50,057 bases of DNA from Faecalibacterium sp. UBA1762 (GTDB lineage: Bacteria > Bacillota > Clostridia > Oscillospirales > Ruminococcaceae): positions 1 to 50,057 of the forward strand of contig DCHC01000056.1 of the NCBI GenBank assembly GCA_002314755.1, written 5' to 3'. Of this stretch, positions 42,396 through 50,057 are shown one piece after another. Position 1 is the stretch's first letter, and each line of letters starts with the position of its first letter. The translations under genes and the position numbers were made by a program. Below the pieces are notes generated by a model. That model was given only the letters and a program-made list of their open reading frames with translations. It made no database searches and was not told the DNA's origin.

Positions 42396-42424
42396 AGTAT
42401 ACCACTTTTTCTGTCTCTTTACAA
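42396..42424 (-). promoter_or_regulatory. Promoter of the sugar transferase-yicC-remA operon
   Basis: Minus strand TTGTAA (42419-42424), 17 bases, TATACT (42396-42401), about 95 bases before the ATG. The -35 hexamer is itself the last six bases of a 22-base repeat (42419-42470). Confidence 0.7.
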
Positions 42425-42470
42425 GCAAAACCGAAATTAACTGTTGCGTTACAAACAAAATCGAAATTAA
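42419..42470. repeat. Tandem 22-base direct repeat overlapping the -35 box
   Basis: Two copies, 42419-42440 and 42449-42470, spaced 30 bases apart and identical at 20 of 22 positions (core TTACAA-x-CAAAA-x-CGAAATTAA on plus). The 30-base period is close to three helical turns. They sit at and upstream of the -35 box of the sugar transferase promoter, the usual place for an activator such as a response regulator. A degenerate third copy may start near 42382. Confidence 0.6.
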
Positions 42471-42503
42471 GGGTATTTTTTATTCCTATAGCAAATACAG
42501 TGT

Positions 42504-42531
42504 TTGCTTTTATACACCGATATGATATACT
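42504..42531 (+). promoter_or_regulatory. Probable promoter of the TIM-barrel-like gene
   Basis: TTGCTT (42504-42509), 16 bases, TATACT (42526-42531). It is about 70 bases before the ATG at 42600. Confidence 0.5.
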
Positions 42532-42543
42532 GAAGGCGCATCG

Positions 42544-42555
42544 GACCCATGGGTC
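42544..42555. promoter_or_regulatory. 12-base perfect palindrome, operator-like
   Basis: GACCCATGGGTC lies 12 bases after the -10 box of the promoter above, near the expected transcription start. A half-site TGACCC recurs at 42563-42568. A repressor site is plausible but untested. Confidence 0.4.
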
Positions 42556-42599
42556 ACCAACCTGACCCAATATAGAAAAAGAAAAAGGAAGAATCAAAA

Positions 42600-44339
42600 A
42601 TGGAAACAGAAAAAGAACAGGTCCTGTTTTCGGATCTATCCCAAATTGCCGTCAACCGGCAGAACATCTGCAACGATACCACCGAGCTATTTTGGAGAAG
42701 TATGCAGTACACTGCAGGCGATATTAAGGGGCGGCTGCTGCTGGCAGGCGAGCAGACCTGCCCTAAGGAGCTGACCCTCGCCCCCAAGCTTTCCGGCTGG
42801 TATAAAATTTATATCGGCGACTTCAATCTCTCTATGGACAGCGAACAGGGCGGGTATTCCACCTCGCGCAACAAGTTGTATATCCGGTTGGATGACCAGA
42901 CGGAATTTTCCGTCATTGACGGGGACGGGCTGCCCAAGCCCATCGCCTGGAAGCCTTACGAATGCGCCGAGGAGCGGTTCTGGATGGCTGCCGACATGAC
43001 CAGACGCAGAATTATTCTGCATAAGCCGATGTTAAATCCGGGTTGGGGCAGCGCCATCTCCTGCATTGCCTGGCTGCGGTTTGTACCCATGAGTCAGCAG
43101 GAGAAAACCGAGTATCTGGAATACACTACACCCCGCAAGGCGTTGCACATCCATTTTGACGGGGATGAGGACCTGGTGGAGGAGCAGAACAACCTGGGTG
43201 CTTTAGCCCGTCTTGCACGGCTGAATGAGGTGGATGCCAAAATATGCTCTTACGAGATCGTCAACACCGATCCCTTTGAACAGACCAATGAATGCCGCAC
43301 CTACAAAATAGGCAATGCACATGTATTTCGGTTTGAGCAGCGTGCCGGTCAAGCGGTCGAAACCCTGCACAAAGCGGACATCAAAGCGCTGGCGGCTTTC
43401 CGTATGAGCCTTGCCAACTTCGGCATGCCCACCGGTACCTGCCTGCCCATCGCATTTGTGCGGGATAACCCCCAATTCTAATGCAAGGATCGTCTGGGCA
43501 ATACCGTTAAAATTTGTTCCTACGCCTACAGGGAGGTGCAGGATTACACCATCCGCCAGTTTAAAGCTGCCCTGCAATTCGGCTTTGACGGCATCAGCAT
43601 GCTATTCCACCGGGGCAACTTTATCGGGTTCGAGCAGCCGGTTCTGGATCGGTTTGTCCGGCTTTACCCCGGAGTGGATCCCTGCCGTCTGCCGGTCAGT
43701 GATGAGCGTTTGCACGGCGTCTGGTGCGGGATCAAGACCGAATTTATCACCCGGTTAAAACAGGAGCTGACCGATTTTGCCGGTAAAAAGCTGATTTTCC
43801 ACACGATTGTGGAGACTACCCCCGTATCCGCAAAAAATTTCGGTGTGGATATTGAGGAGTGGGCGCGACTGGGGCTGATTGACAGCTTCTGTCATGAGAC
43901 CATGGAGACCCGGGAAGACCTGACCGACTGCATATCTCAGGACGGTCTGATTGACCTTGCCGCATACCGAAAAGCCTTGACCCTGCGCCCTGTGATTTTA
44001 CGTGATTTTAACAATACCGTACTGGAAAAAGCACTGGAGGGCGCAAAGGCATACCAGCAGATAGCCGATAAATACCATGTGGATTTTTACGGGGTCATTT
44101 TAAACAACCCCTTCTGCCGCAGATATATTGAAAGCCGGGATGAGATGCGTAAGCTGGGTGTAAGGAACTTTTCGTTCTTTAACTACACCCACATTGCATC
44201 AGATCTGACCCAGTTCCACATTGTATCCAAATTGGGCCACGATACCGTGCTGGAACAACCGGCAAAGCCGAAATATTTCCGCACCGTCTCGCTGGATGAC
44301 CGTTATATCGGCACCTATGAGCCCAACTGGCGTGGTTAA
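42600..44339 (+). pseudogene. TIM-barrel glycoside-hydrolase-like gene interrupted by one in-frame TAA
   Basis: From ATG 42600 to the stop at 44339 one reading frame codes for about 579 residues, except for a TAA at 43479-43481. The halves (293 and about 285 residues) read on without any frame change: DNPQF-stop-CKDRLGNTVKICSYAYREVQDY. The N-terminal part looks like a beta-rich domain joined to the start of a barrel. The C-terminal part has barrel-type motifs (GFDGISMLFHRG, LHGVWCGIKTEFI, KLIFHTIVETT). The region around the stop resembles the EWxCxDRDG and SYAxPEV segments I recall from family-10-like glycosyl hydrolases; this similarity is from memory. A recent nonsense mutation or a sequence error is most likely; a restart at GTG 43536 would yield only the second part. 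Confidence 0.65.
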
Positions 44340-44363
44340 TACGCAGTATAATGTATAACGCAA

Positions 44364-44393
44364 AAGAGGACGGTCCTTTCGGGCCGCCCTCTT
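44364..44393. terminator. Convergent terminator between the TIM-barrel-like gene and groL
   Basis: Stem of 12 pairs with one mismatch and one G-U (44364-44376 with 44381-44393) around a TTTC loop. T-rich flanks are modest on both strands. Confidence 0.75.
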
Positions 44394-44415
44394 CTTGTTA
44401 TGGGTAAAACGGAGA

Positions 44416-46059
44416 TTAATACATACCGCCCATGCCGCCCATGCCTGCGGCTGCACCGGCAGCTGCATTGGCAGCGGGATCCTCGGGCTCATCGGCCACC
44501 AGAGATTCGGTGGTCAGAACCATGCTGGCAACGCTGGCAGCGTTCTCCAAAGCGCTGCGGGTAACCTTGGCGGGATCCACGATACCGGCCTTGAGCATAT
44601 CCTCATAGTTCTCGGTCTGGGCGTTAAAGCCAAAGTTGACCTTGCCGGAGCTGATGATCTTGTCGATGATGACGCTGCCCTCCAAACCGGCATTGGCAGC
44701 GATCTGACGCAGAGGAGCTTCCAAAGCGCGCAGCACGATCTTTGCGCCGGTGCGCTCGTCGCCCTCCAGGGCGTCGATCAGCTTCTGCACAGCGGGAATG
44801 GCGTTGATGGGCGCAGTGCCGCCGCCGGCGACAATGCCCTCTTCTACAGCTGCGCGGGTAGCGGATAAAGCATCCTCAATGCGCAGCTTCTTATCCTTCA
44901 TCTCCACCTCGGTAGCGGCTCCGACCTTGATGACGGCAACACCGCCTGCCAGCTTTGCCAAACGCTCCTGCAGCTTCTCCTTGTCAAAGTCAGAGGTTGT
45001 GGTCTCCATCTGGGCACGAATCTGAGCAACCCGGTCAGCGATGGCGCGCTTGTCACCTGCGCCGTCCACAATGACGGTGTTTTCCTTGCTGACCTTGACC
45101 TGACGGGCAGTGCCCAGCATATCTACGGTGGTATCCTTCAGCTCATAGCCCAACTCGCTGCTGACCACGGTGCCGCCGGTCAAAATGGCGATATCCTGCA
45201 GCATCTCCTTGCGACGGTCGCCAAAGCCGGGGGCCTTGACGGCAACGCAGGTAAAGGTGCCGCGCAGCTTGTTGACAATAATGGTGGACAGTGCCTCACC
45301 CTCGATATCCTCGGCGATAATCAGCAGCTTCTTGCCGGACTGAACCAGCTGCTCCAGCAGGGGCAGAATCTCCTGAATGGAGGCGATCTTCTTGTCGGTA
45401 ATCAGAATCAGAGCGTCGTCGATGACGGCCTCCATCTTGTCGGTATCTGTGACCATATAGGGAGTGATATAGCCACGGTCAAACTGCATGCCCTCCACAA
45501 CCTCAGAATAGGTTTCGGCGGTCTTGCTCTCCTCAATGGTAATGACACCGTCGTTAGAGACCTTCTCCATCGCCTCGGCGATCAGGGTGCCAACAAAGGG
45601 ATCACCGGCGGAGACGGTAGCAACCCGGTTGATATCCTCGCTGCCGGAGACCTGCTGGGCGTTGGCACGGATAGCCTCAACTGCGGTGGCAACTGCCTTT
45701 TGCATGCCGCGTTTGATATCCATGGGATTTGCGCCTGCAGCGACATTCTTCATGCCTTCGCTTACCAGAGCCTGTGCCAGAACAGTGGCAGTGGTGGTGC
45801 CGTCGCCTGCTGCATCGTTGGTCTTGGTGGCAACCTCACGCACCAACTGTGCGCCCATGTTCTCAAACGGGTCCTTCAGCTCAATTTCCTTGGCAATGGT
45901 GACGCCATCGTTGGTAATCAAGGGAGAACCGTACTTCTTACCCAGCACCACATTGCGGCCCTTGGGTCCCAAAGTGACCTTAACGGTATCTGCCAGAGTA
46001 TCAATACCGGTCTGCAGCGCCTTGCGGGCGTCCTCGCCGTTCTTTAACATTTTAGCCAT
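44416..46059 (-). CDS. groL: Chaperonin GroEL (60 kDa)
   Basis: The ATP-driven folding chamber. The 547 residues start MAKMLKNGEDARKAL, with the ATP-site signature VTLGPKGRNVVLG and NDGVTIAKEI near the N-terminus. DGTTTATVLAQAL and VEEGIVAGGGTA follow, and the C-terminal GGM-rich tail (GMGGMGGMY) lines the cavity. The ATG at 46059 matches known starts; a TTG two codons earlier lies closer to AAGGAG. It follows groS by 30 bases. Confidence 0.98.
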   Translation of the reverse strand: MAKMLKNGEDARKALQTGIDTLADTVKVTLGPKGRNVVLGKKYGSPLITNDGVTIAKEIELKDPFENMGAQLVREVATKTNDAAGDGTTTATVLAQALVSEGMKNVAAGANPMDIKRGMQKAVATAVEAIRANAQQVSGSEDINRVATVSAGDPFVGTLIAEAMEKVSNDGVITIEESKTAETYSEVVEGMQFDRGYITPYMVTDTDKMEAVIDDALILITDKKIASIQEILPLLEQLVQSGKKLLIIAEDIEGEALSTIIVNKLRGTFTCVAVKAPGFGDRRKEMLQDIAILTGGTVVSSELGYELKDTTVDMLGTARQVKVSKENTVIVDGAGDKRAIADRVAQIRAQMETTTSDFDKEKLQERLAKLAGGVAVIKVGAATEVEMKDKKLRIEDALSATRAAVEEGIVAGGGTAPINAIPAVQKLIDALEGDERTGAKIVLRALEAPLRQIAANAGLEGSVIIDKIISSGKVNFGFNAQTENYEDMLKAGIVDPAKVTRSALENAASVASMVLTTESLVADEPEDPAANAAAGAAAGMGGMGGMY

Positions 46060-46089
46060 AATCAAACACGCTCCTTACTGTTTTTGTGT

Positions 46090-46374
46090 TTATTCAACAA
46101 TTGCCAGAATATCATCCAGCCGGACGATGGTGTACTTTTCGCCATCCATCTTGACCTCGGTACCTGCGTACTTAGAGCTGACAACCTTGTCACCGGACTT
46201 AACGGTCATCTTGACCTCTTTGCCGTCGACAAAGCCGCCGGGGCCTGCAGCTACGACCAGGGCAATCTGGGGTTCCTCTTTGGCAGAGCCGGTCAGGATG
46301 ATGCCGCTCTTGGTGGTCTCCTCCGCCTCAACAGCCTTCAGCACAACACGGTCAGCTAACGGGTTCAGTTTCAT
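46090..46374 (-). CDS. groS: Co-chaperonin GroES (10 kDa)
   Basis: The 94-residue lid of GroEL. It starts MKLNPLADRVVLKAVEAEE, with the mobile-loop segment TTKSGIILTGSAKEEPQ (about 20-36), then GDKVVSSKYAGTEVK and VRLDDILAI. AGGAGA lies 9 bases before the ATG at 46374. It is preceded by a CIRCE element, so the pair is expected to be under HrcA heat-shock repression. Confidence 0.98.
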   Translation of the reverse strand: MKLNPLADRVVLKAVEAEETTKSGIILTGSAKEEPQIALVVAAGPGGFVDGKEVKMTVKSGDKVVSSKYAGTEVKMDGEKYTIVRLDDILAIVE

Positions 46375-46416
46375 GGTTTATTATCTCCTATTCTGTAGAA
46401 TTTTGAAAACCTCTTC

Positions 46417-46443
46417 TTAGCACTCTTTACCTTTGAGTGCTAA
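46417..46443. promoter_or_regulatory. CIRCE operator (HrcA binding site)
   Basis: TTAGCACTC (46417-46425), nine bases, GAGTGCTAA (46435-46443): a perfect match to the CIRCE consensus. It lies directly downstream of the groS -10 box. The hrcA gene itself is not in the window. Confidence 0.97.
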
Positions 46444-46448
46444 GACAT

Positions 46449-46476
46449 ATTTTAATCACTTTTTAGGAAAAATCAA
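46449..46476 (-). promoter_or_regulatory. Promoter of groS-groL
   Basis: Minus strand TTGATT (46471-46476), 16 bases, TAAAAT (46449-46454), immediately upstream of CIRCE as expected for an HrcA-controlled vegetative promoter. Confidence 0.75.
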
Positions 46477-46601
46477 GCCTTTTTTGCAAGTTTTTTTAAA
46501 ATTTACAAAAATGCAATAATTCGACCGGTTCAGCGGCCTGCTGTAAAAATAAACCCATTAAAAAAGCAGGTCCATATACCGTAAAGTTTTATCGTATCAG
46601 A

Positions 46602-46630
46602 TAGACTTTTTTATTTTTCTCTGATATAAT
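46602..46630 (+). promoter_or_regulatory. Promoter of the lipoprotein gene
   Basis: TAGACT (46602-46607), 17 bases, TATAAT (46625-46630), 30 bases before the lipoprotein ATG; probably also transcribes rlmD. Confidence 0.65.
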
Positions 46631-46659
46631 TGTGTCAAATCTGTTTGGAGGAGCCTGTT

Positions 46660-47811
46660 ATGAAAAAATTATGCTGTTTGGTTTTAGCCGGCTGCATGCT
46701 TTTACTTTGCGGCTGCAGCACACTGGTTTCGTTTCAAGAGAGAATCACCCGGGAAGCCCGAGGAACTACTACAGTCAGCATTATTTTATGTCAGGATTCA
46801 AGCCCTCTTGCCCAAAATCTACAGCAATACCTGACCGATAGTGAACAGGCCACCTATGTTTATTTTACTGCATCGGACGCCGCCGACCAGTATGATATTG
46901 TATGTCAACAGGCGAAGTTAGAAGGTACCGCCCTGATTGCGGTGGATCTGTCTGCCACAACTTATGCCGGTAAAATGATCGCCGCCGCGCAGGAGCAGGA
47001 TCTGCCGATTATCTTTTTGGGCGTCAAGCCTGCGCTGGGTATTATGAACCGGTACGATAAATGCTGGTACATCGGTTTTGACCGCAACCTTGCGGTGGAA
47101 GAACAGGGCACGCTGCTGGTTTCCCAATACCGAAACAAGCAGCTGAATGATCTGGACGGCGATTTTCAGTTGGGTACCCTTGCGGTGCAGACCAATGAAA
47201 GCTTCGGTTTTCTGCCCTACTCTTACGGCAGCGATATCGTAGGCAAGCTTACTTTAGGGGGTGTATCCGCTTTTCGTGTCGCGGAAAGTATCTACGGTCA
47301 GGATGCAGATACCCTTCAGGCCAAGCTGGAGGAGCTTTTGCTGCCGATGCTGATAACTAACGCTGCCGAACCGGAACCTGACCCTGCGGATACGAAGGAT
47401 GAGCTACCGGAGGATGCACAGGAGGAAACCGAGCAGGCTGAACCGGTAGAGTACTGGGTTGCTCCTCAGCTGCAGCCGGAGGTGCTGATCTGCGGTGACG
47501 CGGCGGCCTCTCACGCAGCGCTGGCTGTGCGGGACGAAATGGCTGCCGCAGCCGCTAACCCCGAGCTGGTCGACATTGCCAACCCGAATACGGACCTTTA
47601 CATTATCTGCTTTGGCGACACGGAGGAGATTAACACCGCTTTGCGGGAGGGGCGAATTTTGGGCAGTGTGGCAGAGGACTGGGACGCCCTGGCCTTGGCG
47701 CTGCAGGCGTTTTGCAACAATATTCTGGCCCAGCAGACCCCGACCCTGAACACAAACTACTACCTGACCCAAAGCAAATACCTGATGTTGGATTATATTG
47801 TTTTAAAATAA
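46660..47811 (+). CDS. Lipoprotein with a sugar-binding (periplasmic binding protein-like) fold
   Basis: A 383-residue secreted lipoprotein. The signal peptide MKKLCCLVLAGCMLLLCGC ends in a lipobox (LCGC) with the lipid-modified Cys near residue 19. The mature part resembles type-1 periplasmic binding proteins of the galactose/ribose kind, with a strand order like TTVSIILCQDSSP, GTALIAVDLSATT, LPIIFLGVKP, YIGFDRNLAVEEQG and VLICGDAAA. A Glu/Asp/Pro-rich insertion (about residues 237-265) splits the C-terminal lobe. No permease or ATPase gene is adjacent, so it may be a solute sensor or an orphan receptor. GGAGG precedes the ATG. rlmD follows after 13 bases. Confidence 0.75.
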   Translation: MKKLCCLVLAGCMLLLCGCSTLVSFQERITREARGTTTVSIILCQDSSPLAQNLQQYLTDSEQATYVYFTASDAADQYDIVCQQAKLEGTALIAVDLSATTYAGKMIAAAQEQDLPIIFLGVKPALGIMNRYDKCWYIGFDRNLAVEEQGTLLVSQYRNKQLNDLDGDFQLGTLAVQTNESFGFLPYSYGSDIVGKLTLGGVSAFRVAESIYGQDADTLQAKLEELLLPMLITNAAEPEPDPADTKDELPEDAQEETEQAEPVEYWVAPQLQPEVLICGDAAASHAALAVRDEMAAAAANPELVDIANPNTDLYIICFGDTEEINTALREGRILGSVAEDWDALALALQAFCNNILAQQTPTLNTNYYLTQSKYLMLDYIVLK

Positions 47812-47824
47812 AAAGGAAGTCAGC

Positions 47825-49480
47825 ATGCAAGACAGCGTGGAATTACAAAAGAATCAGTCTATTCCGTTAACAGTCACCGGCCTATCCAGTGACGGCAACG
47901 GGGTGGGACATTACAACGGGTTGGCAATTTTTGTCGCAGGCAGTGTTGTGGGTGACAGCCTACAGGTCAGGCTTGCCAAGGTCTGTAAAAATTATGCCTA
48001 CGGAATTATTGAAAAGATCGTAACCCCCTCCCCTGACCGCACGGTGCCGGATTGTCCGGTTTACCGCAGCTGCGGCGGATGCGATTTTCGCATGATGTCC
48101 TACCCTGCCGAGCTGCGCGCCAAAAAGGAGTTTGTGCAAAATGCCATGACCCGCTTAGGTAGGCTGGATGTTCAGGTGGAGAATATTTTGCCCTCTCCTC
48201 AGGAGAACGGTTACCGCAACAAGGTGCAGTATCCGCTAACCCTGTCAAACGGACATATCACAGCCGGTTTTTACGCCGCCCGTAGCCACCGGGTCATTCC
48301 CTGCGAAGGGTGCCGGTTGCAGCCGGAGCAGCTAAACGCCATTGTCACAGATGTCTGCGCCCTGTTGGAAAAACACGGAGTTTCCGTCTATGACGAAGCC
48401 ACCGGCAAGGGGCTTGCGCGGCATATCTACCTGAGGCGTGGGGCACATTCCGGCCAGATTATGGTCTGCCTTGTCTGTAACGGCAACCGTCTGCCCAGGC
48501 AGCAACAGCTGGTACAGGAACTGGTTTTGGCACACCCGGAGATTACCACGGTGGTTTTGAATGTGAACACCCGCCAAACCAATGTGATTATGGGGGAGCA
48601 AAACATTACTCTCTATGGCGACGGCACGGTGTGTGATACCCTTTGCAATGTACCGGTGCGGTTGAATCCCTTATCCTTTTATCAGGTCAACACCCCCGCT
48701 GCCGAGCAGCTATACGGGGTGGCGCAGCAGTTTGCCTGCCGGGGCGAAGCAACCGATGATACCCTGCTGGATCTTTACTGCGGCGCAGGCACCATCGGGC
48801 TTTCCATGGCGCACCTGTTTAAAAGGGTGATCGGGGTGGAGATTATCCCCCAGGCCATCGAAAACGCCCGGGAAAACGCCGCCGCCATGGGTCTTTCGGA
48901 TAAGACCCGGTTTATCTGCGCGGATGCGGGCACTGCCGCAACGCAGCTGGCAAGTGAGGGGCTGACCCCCCAGGTGATTGTTCTGGACCCGCCCCGCAAG
49001 GGCTGTGACGATGCCACCCTGGCTGCCGTAGTCACCATGAATCCCCGGCGGATCGTCCTTGTCAGCTGCAACCCCGCCACCGCCGCCCGGGACGCCGCCT
49101 GGCTGTGTCAGAACGGCTATGCCGTACTCAGGGTGACGCCGGTGGATCTTTTCCCCCGGACCAAGCATGTGGAGACGGTATGCCTTTTGTCCAAACTTTC
49201 TGGTGCAAAGAATACCATTGATGTGAAGGTAGATATGGATGAACTGGATGTGACTTCAGCTGAGACTAAGGCTACATATGAAGAGATTAAAGCATACGTG
49301 CTGGAGCAGACCGGACTGCAGGTAAGCAATCTGTATATTGCTCAGGTTAAGCGTGAATGTGGGATTATTGAAAGAGAGAATTATAACAATCCGAAGTCAG
49401 AAGAGTCAAGACAGCCACAGTGTCCGGAAGAAAAGCGTAAAGCCATTATGGAGGCGTTAAAGCATTTCGGGATGGTGTGA
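47825..49480 (+). CDS. rlmD: RlmD/RumA-type 23S rRNA uracil-C5-methyltransferase with an extra C-terminal tail
   Basis: A 551-residue enzyme that makes m5U in 23S rRNA with S-adenosylmethionine. A TRAM domain (about 5-66) precedes the iron-sulphur cysteines (C77, C83, C86 in CPVYRSCGGC). The methyltransferase core has LLDLYCGAGTIGLS, VLDPPRKGC with the motif-IV aspartate, and VSCNPATAARD with the catalytic Cys. The usual protein ends near VETVCLLSK (residue about 458). The last about 90 residues (KATYEEIKAYVLEQTG, LYIAQVKRECGIIERENYN, AIMEALKHFGMV) form a helix-turn-helix-like tail. Its DNA, from about 49200 on, is visibly lower in GC than the core. Tails of this kind occur where mobile elements insert in the 3' end of rum genes. 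Paralogues RlmCD cannot be excluded. Confidence 0.9.
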   Translation: MQDSVELQKNQSIPLTVTGLSSDGNGVGHYNGLAIFVAGSVVGDSLQVRLAKVCKNYAYGIIEKIVTPSPDRTVPDCPVYRSCGGCDFRMMSYPAELRAKKEFVQNAMTRLGRLDVQVENILPSPQENGYRNKVQYPLTLSNGHITAGFYAARSHRVIPCEGCRLQPEQLNAIVTDVCALLEKHGVSVYDEATGKGLARHIYLRRGAHSGQIMVCLVCNGNRLPRQQQLVQELVLAHPEITTVVLNVNTRQTNVIMGEQNITLYGDGTVCDTLCNVPVRLNPLSFYQVNTPAAEQLYGVAQQFACRGEATDDTLLDLYCGAGTIGLSMAHLFKRVIGVEIIPQAIENARENAAAMGLSDKTRFICADAGTAATQLASEGLTPQVIVLDPPRKGCDDATLAAVVTMNPRRIVLVSCNPATAARDAAWLCQNGYAVLRVTPVDLFPRTKHVETVCLLSKLSGAKNTIDVKVDMDELDVTSAETKATYEEIKAYVLEQTGLQVSNLYIAQVKRECGIIERENYNNPKSEESRQPQCPEEKRKAIMEALKHFGMV

Positions 49481-49510
49481 TGACTTGAAGACTTACGATT
49501 AGCATTATGG

Positions 49511-49546
49511 GAATACCGTCGTTACTAATGACGGTATTCTGTTTGC
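49511..49546 (+). terminator. Terminator downstream of rlmD
   Basis: A 10-base perfect stem (GAATACCGTC at 49511-49520 with its complement at 49530-49539) and 9-base loop, followed by a T-rich tract, about 30 bases after the rlmD stop. Confidence 0.75.
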
Positions 49547-49616
49547 TTTATGAGAAAATGCTCAATGCTGGAATGGGCAATAAATCGTAATTTGTTGCTC
49601 AAAATAAAAATCCCCT

Positions 49617-49641
49617 TGCGTAAGGTATTGCTTGTTACGCA
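49617..49641 (+). promoter_or_regulatory. Inverted repeat upstream of the MerR-type gene
   Basis: TGCGTAA (49617-49623) and TTACGCA (49635-49641) form a perfect 7-base inverted repeat with an 11-base centre, 40 bases before the ATG. A possible -10, TAAAAT, lies at 49653-49658. A dyad in this place fits autoregulation by a MerR protein, though the usual elongated spacer between promoter boxes is not clear. Confidence 0.45.
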
Positions 49642-49682
49642 GCGTCATGTTGTAAAATCCATGACGAAAGGAGGTGAAAGCT

Positions 49683-50057
49683 ATGTCAAAATACACGACG
49701 GGAGAACTTGCAAAGCTCTGCGGCGTTACGGTCCGAACGGTTCAGTATTACGATACCAGAGGCATCCTGATCCCGAGCGAGCTAACCGAAGGCGGAAGAC
49801 GGCTTTACTCGGAAGACGACTTGAAGCGTATGAAGGTCATCTGCTTTCTGCGTGAACTGGATTTGCCGATCGATGCAATTTCTCAGATATTGAAAGAAGA
49901 GCATCCCGATAAAGTAATTTCGCTGCTTATTGAACAGCAGGAGGCCGCGCTTTCGGAGGAGATTTCCGAGAAACAGGGAAAGCTGGAAAAACTACGTGAA
50001 CTGAAAAACGGACTGAAAAGCCAAACGACGTTCTCTCTCGAATCCATCGGTGACATA
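49683..50057 (+). CDS. MerR-family transcriptional regulator (cut by the window end)
   Basis: The first 125 residues of a MerR regulator, open to the last base with no stop. The N-terminal winged helix-turn-helix is clear: YTTGELAKLCGVTVRTVQYYD (residues 4-24) then GGRRLYSEDDLKRM. A coiled-coil dimerisation helix follows (about 85-112, LLIEQQEAALSEEISEKQ). No C-terminal cysteine or effector domain can be judged because the gene is truncated. AAGGAGGTG lies 8 bases before the ATG. Its GC content matches the rlmD tail rather than the rlmD core. Confidence 0.9.
   Translation, partial: MSKYTTGELAKLCGVTVRTVQYYDTRGILIPSELTEGGRRLYSEDDLKRMKVICFLRELDLPIDAISQILKEEHPDKVISLLIEQQEAALSEEISEKQGKLEKLRELKNGLKSQTTFSLESIGDI

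Noticed and set aside
42419..42470. CRISPR array
   Set aside because: Only two repeat copies with an 8-base interval and no cas genes; this is a promoter-associated direct repeat.
43479..43481. Recoded stop (selenocysteine or pyrrolysine)
   Set aside because: The codon is TAA, and no SECIS-like or PYLIS-like structure was recognised nearby.

Overview
The window looks like a chromosomal segment of a moderately GC-rich member of the Clostridia, probably Oscillospirales. The evidence is gene content and order: a yajC/tgt/queA cluster, ligA-gatCAB, a 12-gene run ending in the PrpC/PrkC/RsgA translation-maturation block, CIRCE-controlled groES-groEL, a SpoVK-type AAA ATPase and an M50 (SpoIVFB-like) protease. 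Genus-level placement cannot be made from sequence reading alone. Nearly everything is densely packed housekeeping DNA. No rRNA, tRNA, CRISPR array or insertion sequence was seen, and no gene-free stretch exceeds 300 bases; the longest (24397-24691 and 18910-19166) hold promoters, a palindrome or a terminator.

Layout: 0.2-1.3 kb, a XerC/D-type tyrosine recombinase. 1.3-4.5 kb (minus), a TIGR04086-type membrane protein, YajC, and Tgt and QueA for queuosine. 4.7-6.9 kb (plus), DapA and a CapA-like protein. 7-10.8 kb (minus), a YegS-type lipid kinase, a DUF218 (YdcF/SanA) protein, a SpoVK-type AAA ATPase, a small membrane protein and an M50 protease. 11-12.5 kb (plus), a second lipid kinase overlapping a Nudix hydrolase. 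12.6-18.9 kb (minus), an accessory-looking run: an AT-rich glycosyltransferase behind a consensus promoter, an FAD oxidoreductase, a decayed alkD-like gene, a UvrA2-like protein fused to a TrmO/TsaA domain, and a GNAT acetyltransferase. 19.1-24.4 kb (minus), ligA-gatC-gatA-gatB. 24.7-29.1 kb, a sugar isomerase-like protein, DnaJ-domain and DUF5685-like genes, a class-I amidotransferase and MutY. 29.2-42.3 kb (minus), an ECF S component and a 12-gene run (sugar transferase, yicC, remA, gmk, priA, def, fmt, rsmB, rlmN, prpC, prkC, rsgA). 42.6-44.3 kb, a TIM-barrel-like gene broken by one in-frame TAA. 44.4-46.5 kb (minus), groES-groEL. 46.7-50.1 kb (plus), a sugar-binding-type lipoprotein, RlmD with a compositionally distinct tail, and a MerR regulator cut by the window end.

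How the genes work together: the long minus-strand operon couples GMP recycling, replication restart, formyl-Met processing (Fmt/Def), rRNA modification (RsmB, RlmN), small-subunit maturation (RsgA) and Ser/Thr kinase-phosphatase signalling (PrkC/PrpC). Tgt and QueA perform consecutive steps of queuosine formation. LigA, MutY, the UvrA-like protein and the lost AlkD belong to DNA maintenance. I found no clear new multi-gene system. The points most worth following are the UvrA-TrmO fusion with a strong internal ribosome-binding site, the alkD remnant in the same transcription unit, the in-frame TAA, direct repeats at the promoter of the sugar-transferase/RemA operon, and the probable mobile-element junction inside the 3' end of rlmD.
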